Positions 35,865 through 47,926 of a DNA stretch of 64,000 nt are shown here, in pieces. The stretch covers positions 1-64,000 of the forward strand of contig NZ_WOSX01000008.1 in assembly GCF_011516735.1 (NCBI RefSeq). The letters are read 5' to 3'. Source of the DNA: Acetobacter fallax. Its GTDB lineage: Bacteria; Pseudomonadota; Alphaproteobacteria; Acetobacterales; Acetobacteraceae. Under the pieces are notes generated by a model. The model was not told the DNA's origin and ran no database searches. It worked only from the letters and a program-made list of their open reading frames with translations. Made by a program: the position numbers and the translations under genes. Each line of letters begins with the position of its first letter. Position 1 is the stretch's first letter.

Positions 35865-38537
35865 TCAGGCCGGAACGCCCGCCTGCTTCTTCGCCAGAGC
35901 CGCCTGTGCCGCAGCCAGCCGCGCAACCGGAACGCGGAACGGCGAACAGGACACATAGTCCAGCCCAATCTGCTCGAAGAACGCGATCGAGTCCGGATCA
36001 CCACCGTGCTCGCCGCATACACCAAGCTTCAGCTTCGGCTTCGTCTTCCGGCCACCCTCAACGCCCATCCGCACCAGCGCGCCCACACCCTCACGGTCGA
36101 TGGACACAAACGGGTCTTTCGGCAGCAGCCCGTGATCGACATAATAAGGCAGGAACGATCCCGCGTCGTCACGCGAAAGCCCGAGCGTCGTCTGCGTCAG
36201 GTCATTGGTGCCAAATGAGAAAAAGTCCGCCGCCTCGGCAATCTGCCCCGCCGTGATCGCCGCCCGTGGCAGCTCGATCATTGTGCCGATCAGATAATCC
36301 AGCGTCGTGCCCTGCTCGGCAAACACCGCCGCGACAACGTCTTCAGCCGCCTTGCGCGTCACATCCAGCTCAGTCTTCACACCAACCAGCGGGATCATGA
36401 TCTCAGGAACAATCGCCTCGCCCGTCTCGCGGGACACAGCAATCGCCGCCTCGATAATCGCCCGGACCTGCATCGCATAAATCTCAGGATAGGTAATCCC
36501 GAGACGACAGCCACGATGACCCAGCATCGGGTTGGCTTCCGACAAGGCAGAACGCCGCGCCCGCAGCGACTCAACGCTCTGACCCAGAGCGGTCGCAACC
36601 TCAGCCAGTTCCGCCTCGCCATGCGGCAGGAATTCATGCAGCGGCGGATCAAGCAGACGGATCGTCACCGGCAACCCCCGCATGATACGGAAAATCGAGG
36701 CGAAATCGTCCCGCTGGAACGGCAGCAACGCCCCGATCGCCTTCGTCCGGGCCTCAGGATCATCCGCCATGATCATCTGCCGAACATGCCCGATCCGGTC
36801 CGGACCAAAGAACATATGCTCCGTCCGGCTCAGACCAATGCCCTCCGCCCCGAACTTCCGCGCCGTCTCCGCATCGTCCGGCGTTTCCGCATTAGCCCGG
36901 ACCCGCAGACGACGCACATCGTCCGCCCAGCCCATCAGCGTGCTGAAATCGCCCGAAAGGGTAGGGGGGATCGTCGCGACTTTGCCAACATAAACCGCGC
37001 CCGTGCCGCCATCGAGCGTGATCCAGTCACCCGCTTTGAGGGTCACCCCGTTCGCCGTCAGCGTCTGCGCCTTGTAGTCGACATGAATGCTGCCCGCCCC
37101 CGCGACGCACACCCGGCCCATGCCACGCGCCACAACAGCCGCGTGCGACGTCATGCCGCCACGCGTCGTCAGAACGCCACGCGCCGCATGCATCCCGTGC
37201 ACGTCTTCCGGCGACGTCTCGATCCGGACAAGGATCACGTCCTCACCCAGCGCCGCCCGATCCTCAACCTCTTCCGCCGTAAAGACAATCGCTCCCGCCG
37301 CCGCACCCGGCGAGGCCGGCAGACCACGGGCGATCTGCGTCCGCTCGGCCTTTGGATCAAGCGTCGGATGCAGCAACTGATCAAGCGATGTCGGCGGAAC
37401 ACGCTGGATCGCCTCCTCCTGCGTGATCAGCCCCTCACGCGCCATGTCGATGGCAATCTTCAGAGCCGCCGCCGCCGTCCGCTTCCCCGTCCGGGTCTGA
37501 AGCATATAAAGCGTGTTGCTCTGAACCGTGAACTCAATGTCCTGCATGTCGCGGTAGTGCTTCTCAAGCAGCGCCCGAACCCGCAGCAACTCCTCGTAAG
37601 CCTTCGGAAGAACCTTCTCCATCGGCGCCTGATCCGGTGTCGCACGCAGAGCCGCCATAGGTTGCGGCGTGCGAATGCCCGCCACCACGTCCTCGCCCTG
37701 CGCGTTCACCAGATACTCGCCGTAGAACATGTCCTCGCCCGTGGACGGATCACGCGTGAAACACACGCCCGTCGCACAGTCCTCGCCCATGTTGCCGAAC
37801 ACCATCGACTGAACGTTGACCGCCGTGCCCCAGCTCGCGGGAATCTCATGCAGCTTGCGATACGTGTTCGCACGCGGATTCATCCACGAGCCAAACACCG
37901 CCCCGATCGCCCCCCAGAGCTGCGCCTGTGGATCAGCCGGAAACGGCTTGCCCGTCTCGCGCTGAACGATTTCCTTGTAGCCCTCGACAATCTCGCGCCA
38001 GTCAGCAGCCTTCACCGCCGTATCATCATGCACGCCAAGACCACGCTTCGCCTGCTCCAGAAGATCCTCAAAGCGATGATGCGGAACCCCCATCACCACC
38101 GAGCCATACATCTGGATGAAACGGCGATAACTGTCCCAGGCAAACCGCTCGTCACCGGAAGAGCGCGCCAGCCCCTCAACAGTCACGTCGTTCAGCCCGA
38201 GATTCAGAACCGTGTCCATCATGCCCGGCATCGATACCCGCGCGCCTGAGCGGACAGAAACCAGCAGCGGCGCGTTCGCATCGCCAAAAACCAGTCCCAT
38301 CACCTCTTCAACTCGATGAAGAGCCGCCGCAACCTCCTGCGCCAGCTCCGGCGGGTAGTTGTTCCCGTTCGCATAGAACGCCGAACACACCTCCGTCGTG
38401 ATCGTAAATCCCGGAGGCACAGGCAGTCCGATTGAAGCCATCTCCGCCAGGTTGGCGCCCTTGCCACCAAGCAGATTGCGCATTTCGGCACCGCCCTCAT
38501 TCAGGCCGCCACCGAAGCTGTAAACCCATTTCGTCAT
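35865..38537 (-). CDS. ppdK: Pyruvate, phosphate dikinase
   Basis: This 890-residue enzyme interconverts pyruvate, ATP and Pi with PEP, AMP and PPi. The N-terminal nucleotide domain begins MTKWVYSFGGG, with GGKGANLAEMASIG. The phosphohistidine domain motif is TRGGMTSHAAVVARGMG, with Thr before Ser-His as the site of the regulatory protein. The PEP/pyruvate domain contains LGVCGEHGGDP with the catalytic Cys841. The ATG at 38537 starts the conserved N-terminus; a frame back to 38693 adds 52 unrelated residues. With the malic enzyme it gives a route from C4 acids or lactate/pyruvate to PEP, useful in bacteria with incomplete glycolysis. That role is inferred. Confidence 0.97.
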   Translation of the reverse strand: MTKWVYSFGGGLNEGGAEMRNLLGGKGANLAEMASIGLPVPPGFTITTEVCSAFYANGNNYPPELAQEVAAALHRVEEVMGLVFGDANAPLLVSVRSGARVSMPGMMDTVLNLGLNDVTVEGLARSSGDERFAWDSYRRFIQMYGSVVMGVPHHRFEDLLEQAKRGLGVHDDTAVKAADWREIVEGYKEIVQRETGKPFPADPQAQLWGAIGAVFGSWMNPRANTYRKLHEIPASWGTAVNVQSMVFGNMGEDCATGVCFTRDPSTGEDMFYGEYLVNAQGEDVVAGIRTPQPMAALRATPDQAPMEKVLPKAYEELLRVRALLEKHYRDMQDIEFTVQSNTLYMLQTRTGKRTAAAALKIAIDMAREGLITQEEAIQRVPPTSLDQLLHPTLDPKAERTQIARGLPASPGAAAGAIVFTAEEVEDRAALGEDVILVRIETSPEDVHGMHAARGVLTTRGGMTSHAAVVARGMGRVCVAGAGSIHVDYKAQTLTANGVTLKAGDWITLDGGTGAVYVGKVATIPPTLSGDFSTLMGWADDVRRLRVRANAETPDDAETARKFGAEGIGLSRTEHMFFGPDRIGHVRQMIMADDPEARTKAIGALLPFQRDDFASIFRIMRGLPVTIRLLDPPLHEFLPHGEAELAEVATALGQSVESLRARRSALSEANPMLGHRGCRLGITYPEIYAMQVRAIIEAAIAVSRETGEAIVPEIMIPLVGVKTELDVTRKAAEDVVAAVFAEQGTTLDYLIGTMIELPRAAITAGQIAEAADFFSFGTNDLTQTTLGLSRDDAGSFLPYYVDHGLLPKDPFVSIDREGVGALVRMGVEGGRKTKPKLKLGVCGEHGGDPDSIAFFEQIGLDYVSCSPFRVPVARLAAAQAALAKKQAGVPA

Positions 38538-39341
38538 GACCAACGCTCTCCGAGCACGGAGCCTCCTGAAATCCGCATTCCCTGTTTCCCCGGGAGAAAA
38601 TGCAGGCCTGGAAGCGTTCCGCGGGGATTTATTATTATTCAGTCGTTCTGTTCCCGGGAGGTGCATAATGACAGGGAAATACCCATCCCGCAATTCGGAT
38701 TTGCCGTGAAAAACCTGTCACTTTCCGCCAGTTCCGCCGGACAGACGGAGTGGGATTCGGTTCAGCCAGGAGGACAATCCGGTTCTGTCCTGATGCAGGC
38801 ATCCGGTCGTTCCCGGCTGCCGTTACCAGATGCTCACGCTCCGTCTGCTTCCAGCTTCCACACAGGCCGGATTTCCGAAAACCCTGCCGGCTTTCAGCAT
38901 ATCCCGCACGCGACGGACCGGTTCCAGGATGCCTGATCCTGTCGTGCCACGGAGTGCTTTGGTTTCCCGAACTCCGGACAATGCCGTTCTGATAAGCCGG
39001 TATAAAGCTGGCCGAAGCGAGATCACTGTTCTTAACAGAAGTTGTATGCCCTGATCAGAAGAGTTCAACATCGTCACAAGGATCAGGGGCATGTTCGTCA
39101 GGATATTTTCCTGCCGCACGTCACAAAGGGGCTGATCGCTGAAAGCATACGGAATGATCGCGCCGCCCTGCATGACAAGCACCCGGATCACCCGGTGACT
39201 CTGCCCTGCTTCACGCATAATCTGGCTTGCAGGCATCCAGCACCGTGATGGCGACATCTCGGTCGGTGGTAACCGGCCCCGGGTCGGCACAGACATCTGC
39301 CGCGAGTTCCTGCTTGTGCCGTTATCGGAGCGCCCCGGCCC
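38538..39341. other. Gap between ppdK and ligA, no supported gene
   Basis: About 800 bp. The first 120 bases are the ppdK leader and promoter. Beyond that, frames exist on both strands (for example 38823-39296 minus, 157 residues), but none shows a recognisable domain, codon pattern or ribosome-binding site. The stretch may be a decayed gene. No repeat copies or hairpins of note were seen. Confidence 0.4.
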
Positions 39342-43162
<3,821 letters not shown>

Positions 43163-43326
43163 GGCGAAAACCCGTTCCGCCCGACGGCAACAGAATGCTG
43201 AAACATGCAGCACGCCGCCCGGAGCGGTAAGTCCGATGGATCGTTCAGCAGCACTGTTCCGTCAACCGTCACAGCCGCTGCTCCGGCCTGTGATCGCCAG
43301 AAACGCTGCCATGACAGAGGCCGGAC

Positions 43327-44376
43327 TCAGCGCGGACGACCGCTCGTGCCCTGCCCGACACCCTGATGTGCGACATTGCTGGTCAGAGTCGAGCCATCGC
43401 TTTGCTGCGTCAGCGGTTCTGAGTTCACAGGCTGGACCGGAGCACTCGAAAGAGCAGGCGGCGCGTCAGCGCGACCGATACCCCGCGCGGCCGACTGTGC
43501 GGGAGACAATGTTTCAGCCTGCGATGCCGCGCCGGCCGGCCCCTTTGTCGTGCCTGGCTTCGGTGTCCCGGCCTCCAGCAGGCGATAGCGCTTCAGATCG
43601 CTGTAAGCGTAGCGATACCATTTGCTGCCCGGATAGTTGTAGGCCAGCACGGAACCGGTCCTGCGCGCCTCATCTGTCAGACCAAGAGAGAGATAGACCT
43701 CAACCAGCCGTTCGAGAGCTTCAGCCACATGGTTCGTGGTCTGGAAGTCCTGAACCACCCGCTGATACCGGCCGATCGCACCCTCATAGGCACGCTGCTG
43801 CTGATAATATCGTCCAACCAGCATTTCCTTGCCGGCCAGATGATCGCGGCAGAGATCAATCTTGAGCTGCGCGTCCCGGGCATATTTTGACTGAGGGAAG
43901 CGTGCGATCACGTCCTGCAGACGCGACATCGACTCAGACGTCATCTGCTGATCACGCCGGACATCGCCAATCTGCTCATAGTAGCAGAGCGCCAGAAGAT
44001 AGAACGCATACGGCGCATCGCCGCTGGTCGGATGCAGCTCAATAAAGCGGTCAAGCTGCTGCGCCGATTCAGCATATTTGCTCTGGAGGTAATACGCATA
44101 ACCCTCCATGAGCTGAGCATTGGCCGTATAACCGGAATACGGATAATTTTGCTGAAGAACTTCAAACTCCGCCGCTGCCAGCGTGTAACGCCGGCTCCGG
44201 AGCGCATCGATGCCATTGTTGTAATAGGCATCGGCCGAAGCCAGCTGCGGCACCTGGGCTGCTTTGTCCTTACCGAACAGGGAACAGCCTGCGAGAATAG
44301 TGAGCGTGGCACAGGCCGCGGTCGAAACCAGTCTCGACGACACACTGGACGGGATGCGCGAGGTTGGCTGCGGCAC
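43327..44376 (-). CDS. bamD: Outer-membrane assembly lipoprotein BamD
   Basis: This 349-residue lipoprotein is a BAM complex subunit that helps fold outer-membrane beta-barrels. The lipobox is LAGC with Cys31, giving a periplasm-facing outer-membrane lipoprotein. Tetratricopeptide-like repeats follow: YYNNGIDALRSRRYTLAAAE, then QNYPYSGYTANAQLMEGYAY and DRFIELHPTSGDAPYAFYLL. All are typical of BamD/ComL. The C-terminal 75 residues are low complexity and probably disordered, longer than in E. coli. The start is a GTG at 44376. It precedes recN-ligA by a 164-bp gap. Confidence 0.95.
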   Translation of the reverse strand: MPQPTSRIPSSVSSRLVSTAACATLTILAGCSLFGKDKAAQVPQLASADAYYNNGIDALRSRRYTLAAAEFEVLQQNYPYSGYTANAQLMEGYAYYLQSKYAESAQQLDRFIELHPTSGDAPYAFYLLALCYYEQIGDVRRDQQMTSESMSRLQDVIARFPQSKYARDAQLKIDLCRDHLAGKEMLVGRYYQQQRAYEGAIGRYQRVVQDFQTTNHVAEALERLVEVYLSLGLTDEARRTGSVLAYNYPGSKWYRYAYSDLKRYRLLEAGTPKPGTTKGPAGAASQAETLSPAQSAARGIGRADAPPALSSAPVQPVNSEPLTQQSDGSTLTSNVAHQGVGQGTSGRPR

Positions 44377-44615
44377 GTATCAACTCACTGTTCAGATATG
44401 TAATAAACGCACAGCCTTATAGCACGGATTGCAGCGCCGGAAAGCCGCTCGCGCAATCTGTTTTATCCGTAATCACCTGACGACACGGAAACGGCGGACA
44501 CCACTGGTCCCGTCCGGCAGCCAGCAACGCTCAGCAGACAGAAAAAGGCGGGAGAGTGATGCCGGAGACTGTCGATACTCAGTCCGGGGCTAGGAATTTC
44601 TTCACACTCCGGTTC

Positions 44616-44660
44616 TCTTTAATAAAATGGTTCCCAAAGTTCCGCGACCTCTGGAAAGGA
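44616..44660 (+). repeat. Partial MITE-like core, oriented opposite to copy C
   Basis: TTTAATAAAATGGTTCCCAA followed by AGTTCCGCGACCTCTGG is a degraded version of the palindromic core of copy B (7631-7668). It is read in the opposite sense to the neighbouring copy C. The two together form a long imperfect inverted repeat. Confidence 0.5.
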
Positions 44661-44661
44661 A

Positions 44662-44876
44662 CTGTTAGCGTTGCGTGCTGGCTCCTTTCCAGGGCTTTGC
44701 CCTGGAACCCACCAAAGGTCTCAGACCTTTGGAAACCATTTTAATTAAACAGATCGGGGTGCAGGGGTCGTCGTGCGCAGCACGCCTTCGTGTGACGGTC
44801 CCTGCCGGGTTCGTGCAGAGCCCGGATTCCGCCAGCCCTTTGAAAAAATACAGATCAACACGTCACGACAACAGAG
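44662..44876 (-). repeat. MITE-like repeat, copy C (215 bp)
   Basis: On the minus strand it begins CTCTGTTGTCGTGACGTG and ends ACGCAACGCTAACAG. It matches copy B closely through TTGATCTGT, TTTTTCAAAGGG, GGGCTCTGC, CGATCTGTTTAATTAAAATG, the CCAAAGGTC/GACCTTTGG palindrome and AAGGAGCCAGCACG. The hairpin CCAGGGC/GCCCTGG (44689-44705) is perfect here and imperfect in copy B. It lies between bamD and lpxC, which are both on the minus strand. The outer GAGGCTG part of copy B's ends is not present. The rest of the 551-bp gap shows no gene. Confidence 0.75.
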
Positions 44877-44927
44877 CCTTCCGGATCCAGGCAGAACTCT
44901 GCCAGCCTCAGAGGTCAGCCCCTCTTA

Positions 44928-45956
44928 TCAGGCCGCACGACGTGACTGCGGCGTCCCTGAACCGCGCCGCTCAACCCAGCGCCAGGCAGACTTGTCAGAA
45001 AACAGCGCCCGCAAAAGCTGATTGTTCAGCTGATGACCGGATTTGTGCCCCGTAAACTCACCCCGCAACGGCGCTCCGGCAAGATAAAGATCACCGACCG
45101 CATCCAGCAGTTTATGGCGCACAAACTCGTCCTGCACCCGCAGGCCCGTCGGATTCAGAACGTTCACCCCATCCACAACGATCGCGTTGTCGAGTGAGCC
45201 GCCGAGCGCAAGTCCGGCACGATGCAGTGCGTCAATTTCCCGCCGGTCGGTAAAGGTGCGCGAAAATGACAGATCATGCCGGAACACGGCCTCATTAAGA
45301 TCCACCGCCAGTGTCTGACGCCCAATCGCCTCAGCCGGAAAATCAATCGTCATTTCCAGCCCAAGCCCGGACCCGGCACGGGGCCGCAGCATGGCGAACG
45401 CATCACCTTTCGCAACACGCACCGGCTTCAGAATTTCAATCTCCCGGCGTGGCTGGTCCAGCTCACTGGTGCCGGCGCAGTCCAGGAGAAACAGGAAATC
45501 AGCGGAAGATCCGTCAAGAACGGGAAGTTCCGGCCCATCCACCAGGATCAGCACGTTATCAATGCCCCGTCCGTGCAGCGCCGCCATCATGTGCTCAATG
45601 GTGGCAACCCGATTGAGGCTTTCTGCCGATTCGCCAATCACCGTGCTCAGCCGTGTTTCCACAACGTTGTCATAGCGCGCCCGCAACGGCTTTGCGGCGA
45701 TATCAGTGCGCTGGAAAACAATCCCCGTGCCTGCGGGAGCCGGCTCCATGCGCAGGCTGATCCGCGCACCCGTATGCAGCCCGATCCCGACGCACGAAAT
45801 AGAAGAACGAAGAGTTCTCTGGTCCGCCATAACCGGCTCAGTGACCCGGGAAGAAAACGTGCTTGTGGCAAAGTTTCTGAAAGAGTTGCCTGCCGACAGA
45901 AACCCTTCTTCAGGAGTATCTGCAGTCATCACCGGATCAAGACTGAGGCTTTCCAT
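44928..45956 (-). CDS. lpxC: UDP-3-O-acyl-N-acetylglucosamine deacetylase
   Basis: This zinc enzyme performs the committed step of lipid A synthesis. The N-terminal motif SISCVGIGLHTG is followed by VATIEHMMAALHGRGIDN with the first zinc ligand. KLLDAVGDLYLAGAPLRGEF carries the next two, a histidine just before this segment (FVRHKLL) and Asp. GHKSGHQLNNQLL holds the catalytic histidine. The protein is 342 residues if it begins at the ATG at 45956, with a 42-residue N-terminal extension before the conserved core. Other possible starts are 45995 and 45830 (MADQRTLRSS), and none has a strong ribosome-binding site. It lies after ftsZ as in many proteobacteria but is separated by a terminator. Confidence 0.94.
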   Translation of the reverse strand: MESLSLDPVMTADTPEEGFLSAGNSFRNFATSTFSSRVTEPVMADQRTLRSSISCVGIGLHTGARISLRMEPAPAGTGIVFQRTDIAAKPLRARYDNVVETRLSTVIGESAESLNRVATIEHMMAALHGRGIDNVLILVDGPELPVLDGSSADFLFLLDCAGTSELDQPRREIEILKPVRVAKGDAFAMLRPRAGSGLGLEMTIDFPAEAIGRQTLAVDLNEAVFRHDLSFSRTFTDRREIDALHRAGLALGGSLDNAIVVDGVNVLNPTGLRVQDEFVRHKLLDAVGDLYLAGAPLRGEFTGHKSGHQLNNQLLRALFSDKSAWRWVERRGSGTPQSRRAA

Positions 45957-46212
45957 TTTTCTTTCTCTTAAAACCTTGTCGGGTTCAGACGACATTCATG
46001 GATACTATTCACTGGCGCTGTATTCAGAATACCAGCGAGCCCTTTCGGTTCCAGTCAATGTTTATTGCGTCTTGTTTCGGTGGCGACAGCACAGTTTGTT
46101 ACGAAAATCCGACGTATTAACGCGGTTATCTGCGGCAGGTTCAGCGTGCAACACTTAAACATACAAAAGTATCGGAAACGTTTGGATACAGTATGAATAA
46201 CCGGACAACAGA
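45957..46212. other. lpxC leader and promoter region
   Basis: This stretch between the ftsZ terminator and lpxC holds no supported gene. It is AT-richer than the coding regions (for example 46030-46190), which fits a promoter for lpxC on the minus strand. I could not place the -35 and -10 boxes with confidence. Confidence 0.4.
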
Positions 46213-46239
46213 AAGCCGGAACGATAATCGTTCCGGCTT
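46213..46239 (-). terminator. Intrinsic terminator of the dcw operon, after ftsZ
   Basis: A 13-bp perfect stem, AAGCCGGAACGAT/ATCGTTCCGGCTT, around one central base lies 52 bp downstream of the ftsZ stop. On the minus strand it is followed by TCTGTTG, a short pyrimidine tract. It marks the end of the division cluster before lpxC. Confidence 0.8.
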
Positions 46240-46290
46240 CCATAAAACTGATGCCACATCTTCTTCCCGGTCCGAATCGGCTCCGGATTA

Positions 46291-47841
46291 TCAGGAAGGC
46301 CGGCGCATGAACGCCGGAATGTCGAGCCCGCCATCGTCAGCCTGAGCCGGACGCACCGTCGGCGCGGCCTGCGGGCGCGGCGCAGGACTCACCTGAGGCG
46401 CCGTGTTCTGGGGGGGCGTGTTCGGCCGGGCAGGCTGCTGCTCCTGGCGCGGCTCCGAAGGCCTGCGAAGAACGCCGGTCATCATACCGAACAGGCTGCG
46501 CGGCTGCTGCGGCGCAGGCTCCGGCGCCCGATGCACCGGCGCCCGCGATGTGTCTGTGAACAGACCCGTGCGCGGAGATGCATTGCGTGCCTGGCCACCC
46601 TGAGCCGCGGCATGCCCCTGCTGCTCCATGCTGAAGTTCGGCGATTGACGAACGGGCTGCTGCGCTCCGCCAAACCCGGTCGCTGTTTCTGCCCGGCCCG
46701 GCTGCTGAGCACCACCAGCCTGGCCACCAAACACAGGCCCGCTCTGCTGATGCCCACCCTGCCGGGCATCAGCGTTCTGATCAGCTCCGGGCTGCATCGC
46801 ATAGCCGCCATCCGTGCCGGTGGCCTGCATCGGCTCGACATTATCAACCGCGAGATGCGGACGCGCCGACGGAATATCAATTCCCGTCGCCACAACAGAT
46901 ACGCGGATCTTGCCGTTCAGATCAGGATCAACCGCCGAACCGAAGATGATGTTCGCGTCCTCGGCAACCTCTTCACGAATACGGTTCGCCGCCTGATCGA
47001 CCTCGAACAGCGTCATATCGTCGCCGCCCGTGATGTTAATCAACAGACCACGAGCCCCGCCCATCGAGGTGTCTTCCAGCAGCGGATTGGAAATCGCCGC
47101 CTCAGCCGCCAGCCGCGCGCGGTCCTCTCCCTCGGCCTCGCCCGTGCCCATCATCGCCTTGCCCATCTCGGCCATGACCGTCCGGATGTCCGCAAAATCG
47201 AGATTGACCAGACCCGGCGCCATCATCAGATCGGTCACGCCACGCACGCCCATGTAAAGGACGTTATCCGCCATGCGGAACGCGTCCTTATAGGTCGTGC
47301 GCTCATTGGCCATGCGGAAAAGGTTCTGATTGGGAATGACAATCAGCGTATCGACATATTGCTGAAGCTCGGCAATGCCCTCTTCAGCCGCCCGGGCCCG
47401 GCGAGGCCCCTCAAAGCTGAACGGCTTCGTCACCACGCCAACCGTCAGAATGCCCCGCTCACGTGCCATACGCGCCACAATCGGCGCCGCGCCCGTGCCG
47501 GTGCCGCCGCCCATACCCGCCGTCACGAACACCATGTGCGCGCCGTCCAGATGACGCGCCAGCTCGTCACCCGCCTCTTCGGCCGCCGCCCGCCCGATTT
47601 CCGGCTTGGCGCCCGCGCCAAGGCCCTGCGTCAGATGCGGACCAAGCTGAATGCGCCGGTCAGCCTTGCTGTGCATCAACTGCTGCGCATCCGTGTTGGC
47701 AACAACAAACTCCACGCCCTTCAGGTCCGCCTGAATCATGTTGTCCACGGCATTCGTGCCGCCGCCTCCAACCCCGATCACCGTGATCTTCGGGGTGAAA
47801 TCCGCATGAGTCTGTGGCGGAACAGTCAGGTTGAGGGTCAT
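46291..47841 (-). CDS. ftsZ: Cell-division GTPase FtsZ
   Basis: This 516-residue tubulin homologue forms the division ring. GTP-binding segments are [15 protein letters not shown] and [14 protein letters not shown], with the synergy loop [10 protein letters not shown]. The conserved GTPase core ends near residue 330. A linker of about 170 residues rich in Gln, Gly, Ala and Pro follows, longer than in E. coli, as in many alphaproteobacteria. The extreme C-terminus [11 protein letters not shown] is the conserved peptide that binds FtsA and other partners. A strong AAGGAAG precedes the ATG at 5 bases. It is the last gene of the cluster. Confidence 0.98.
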   Translation of the reverse strand: MTLNLTVPPQTHADFTPKITVIGVGGGGTNAVDNMIQADLKGVEFVVANTDAQQLMHSKADRRIQLGPHLTQGLGAGAKPEIGRAAAEEAGDELARHLDGAHMVFVTAGMGGGTGTGAAPIVARMARERGILTVGVVTKPFSFEGPRRARAAEEGIAELQQYVDTLIVIPNQNLFRMANERTTYKDAFRMADNVLYMGVRGVTDLMMAPGLVNLDFADIRTVMAEMGKAMMGTGEAEGEDRARLAAEAAISNPLLEDTSMGGARGLLINITGGDDMTLFEVDQAANRIREEVAEDANIIFGSAVDPDLNGKIRVSVVATGIDIPSARPHLAVDNVEPMQATGTDGGYAMQPGADQNADARQGGHQQSGPVFGGQAGGAQQPGRAETATGFGGAQQPVRQSPNFSMEQQGHAAAQGGQARNASPRTGLFTDTSRAPVHRAPEPAPQQPRSLFGMMTGVLRRPSEPRQEQQPARPNTPPQNTAPQVSPAPRPQAAPTVRPAQADDGGLDIPAFMRRPS

Positions 47842-47863
47842 GTAAACTTCCTTGGACGATTAC

Positions 47864-47897
47864 TGAGGATGGCGGTCCTCACGGAAACACTCCGTGA
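47864..47897 (-). promoter_or_regulatory. Two adjacent hairpins between ftsA and ftsZ
   Basis: TGAGGA (47864-47869) pairs with TCCTCA (47876-47881), and TCACGGA (47879-47885) pairs with TCCGTGA (47891-47897), sharing three bases. On the minus strand the second comes first, so the two are alternative, partly exclusive folds. They sit between an AT-rich block after ftsA and the strong ftsZ ribosome-binding site. They may set ftsZ mRNA stability or translation; this is inferred. Confidence 0.5.
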
Positions 47898-47926
47898 ATC
47901 AAAATTATCAAGATTTTCTTATCATA

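Noticed and set aside
36516..38249. 577-residue open frame antisense to ppdK
   Set aside because: A shadow frame rich in Arg and His. ppdK is certain on the other strand.
38823..39296. 157-residue minus-strand frame in the ppdK-ligA gap
   Set aside because: No ribosome-binding site, no recognised domain and ordinary composition for random GC-rich DNA. Left as a gap.
45900..45925. Possible FNR box near ATCACCGGATCAAG
   Set aside because: It does not match TTGAT-N4-ATCAA in half-site or spacing, and lies inside the lpxC coding region.
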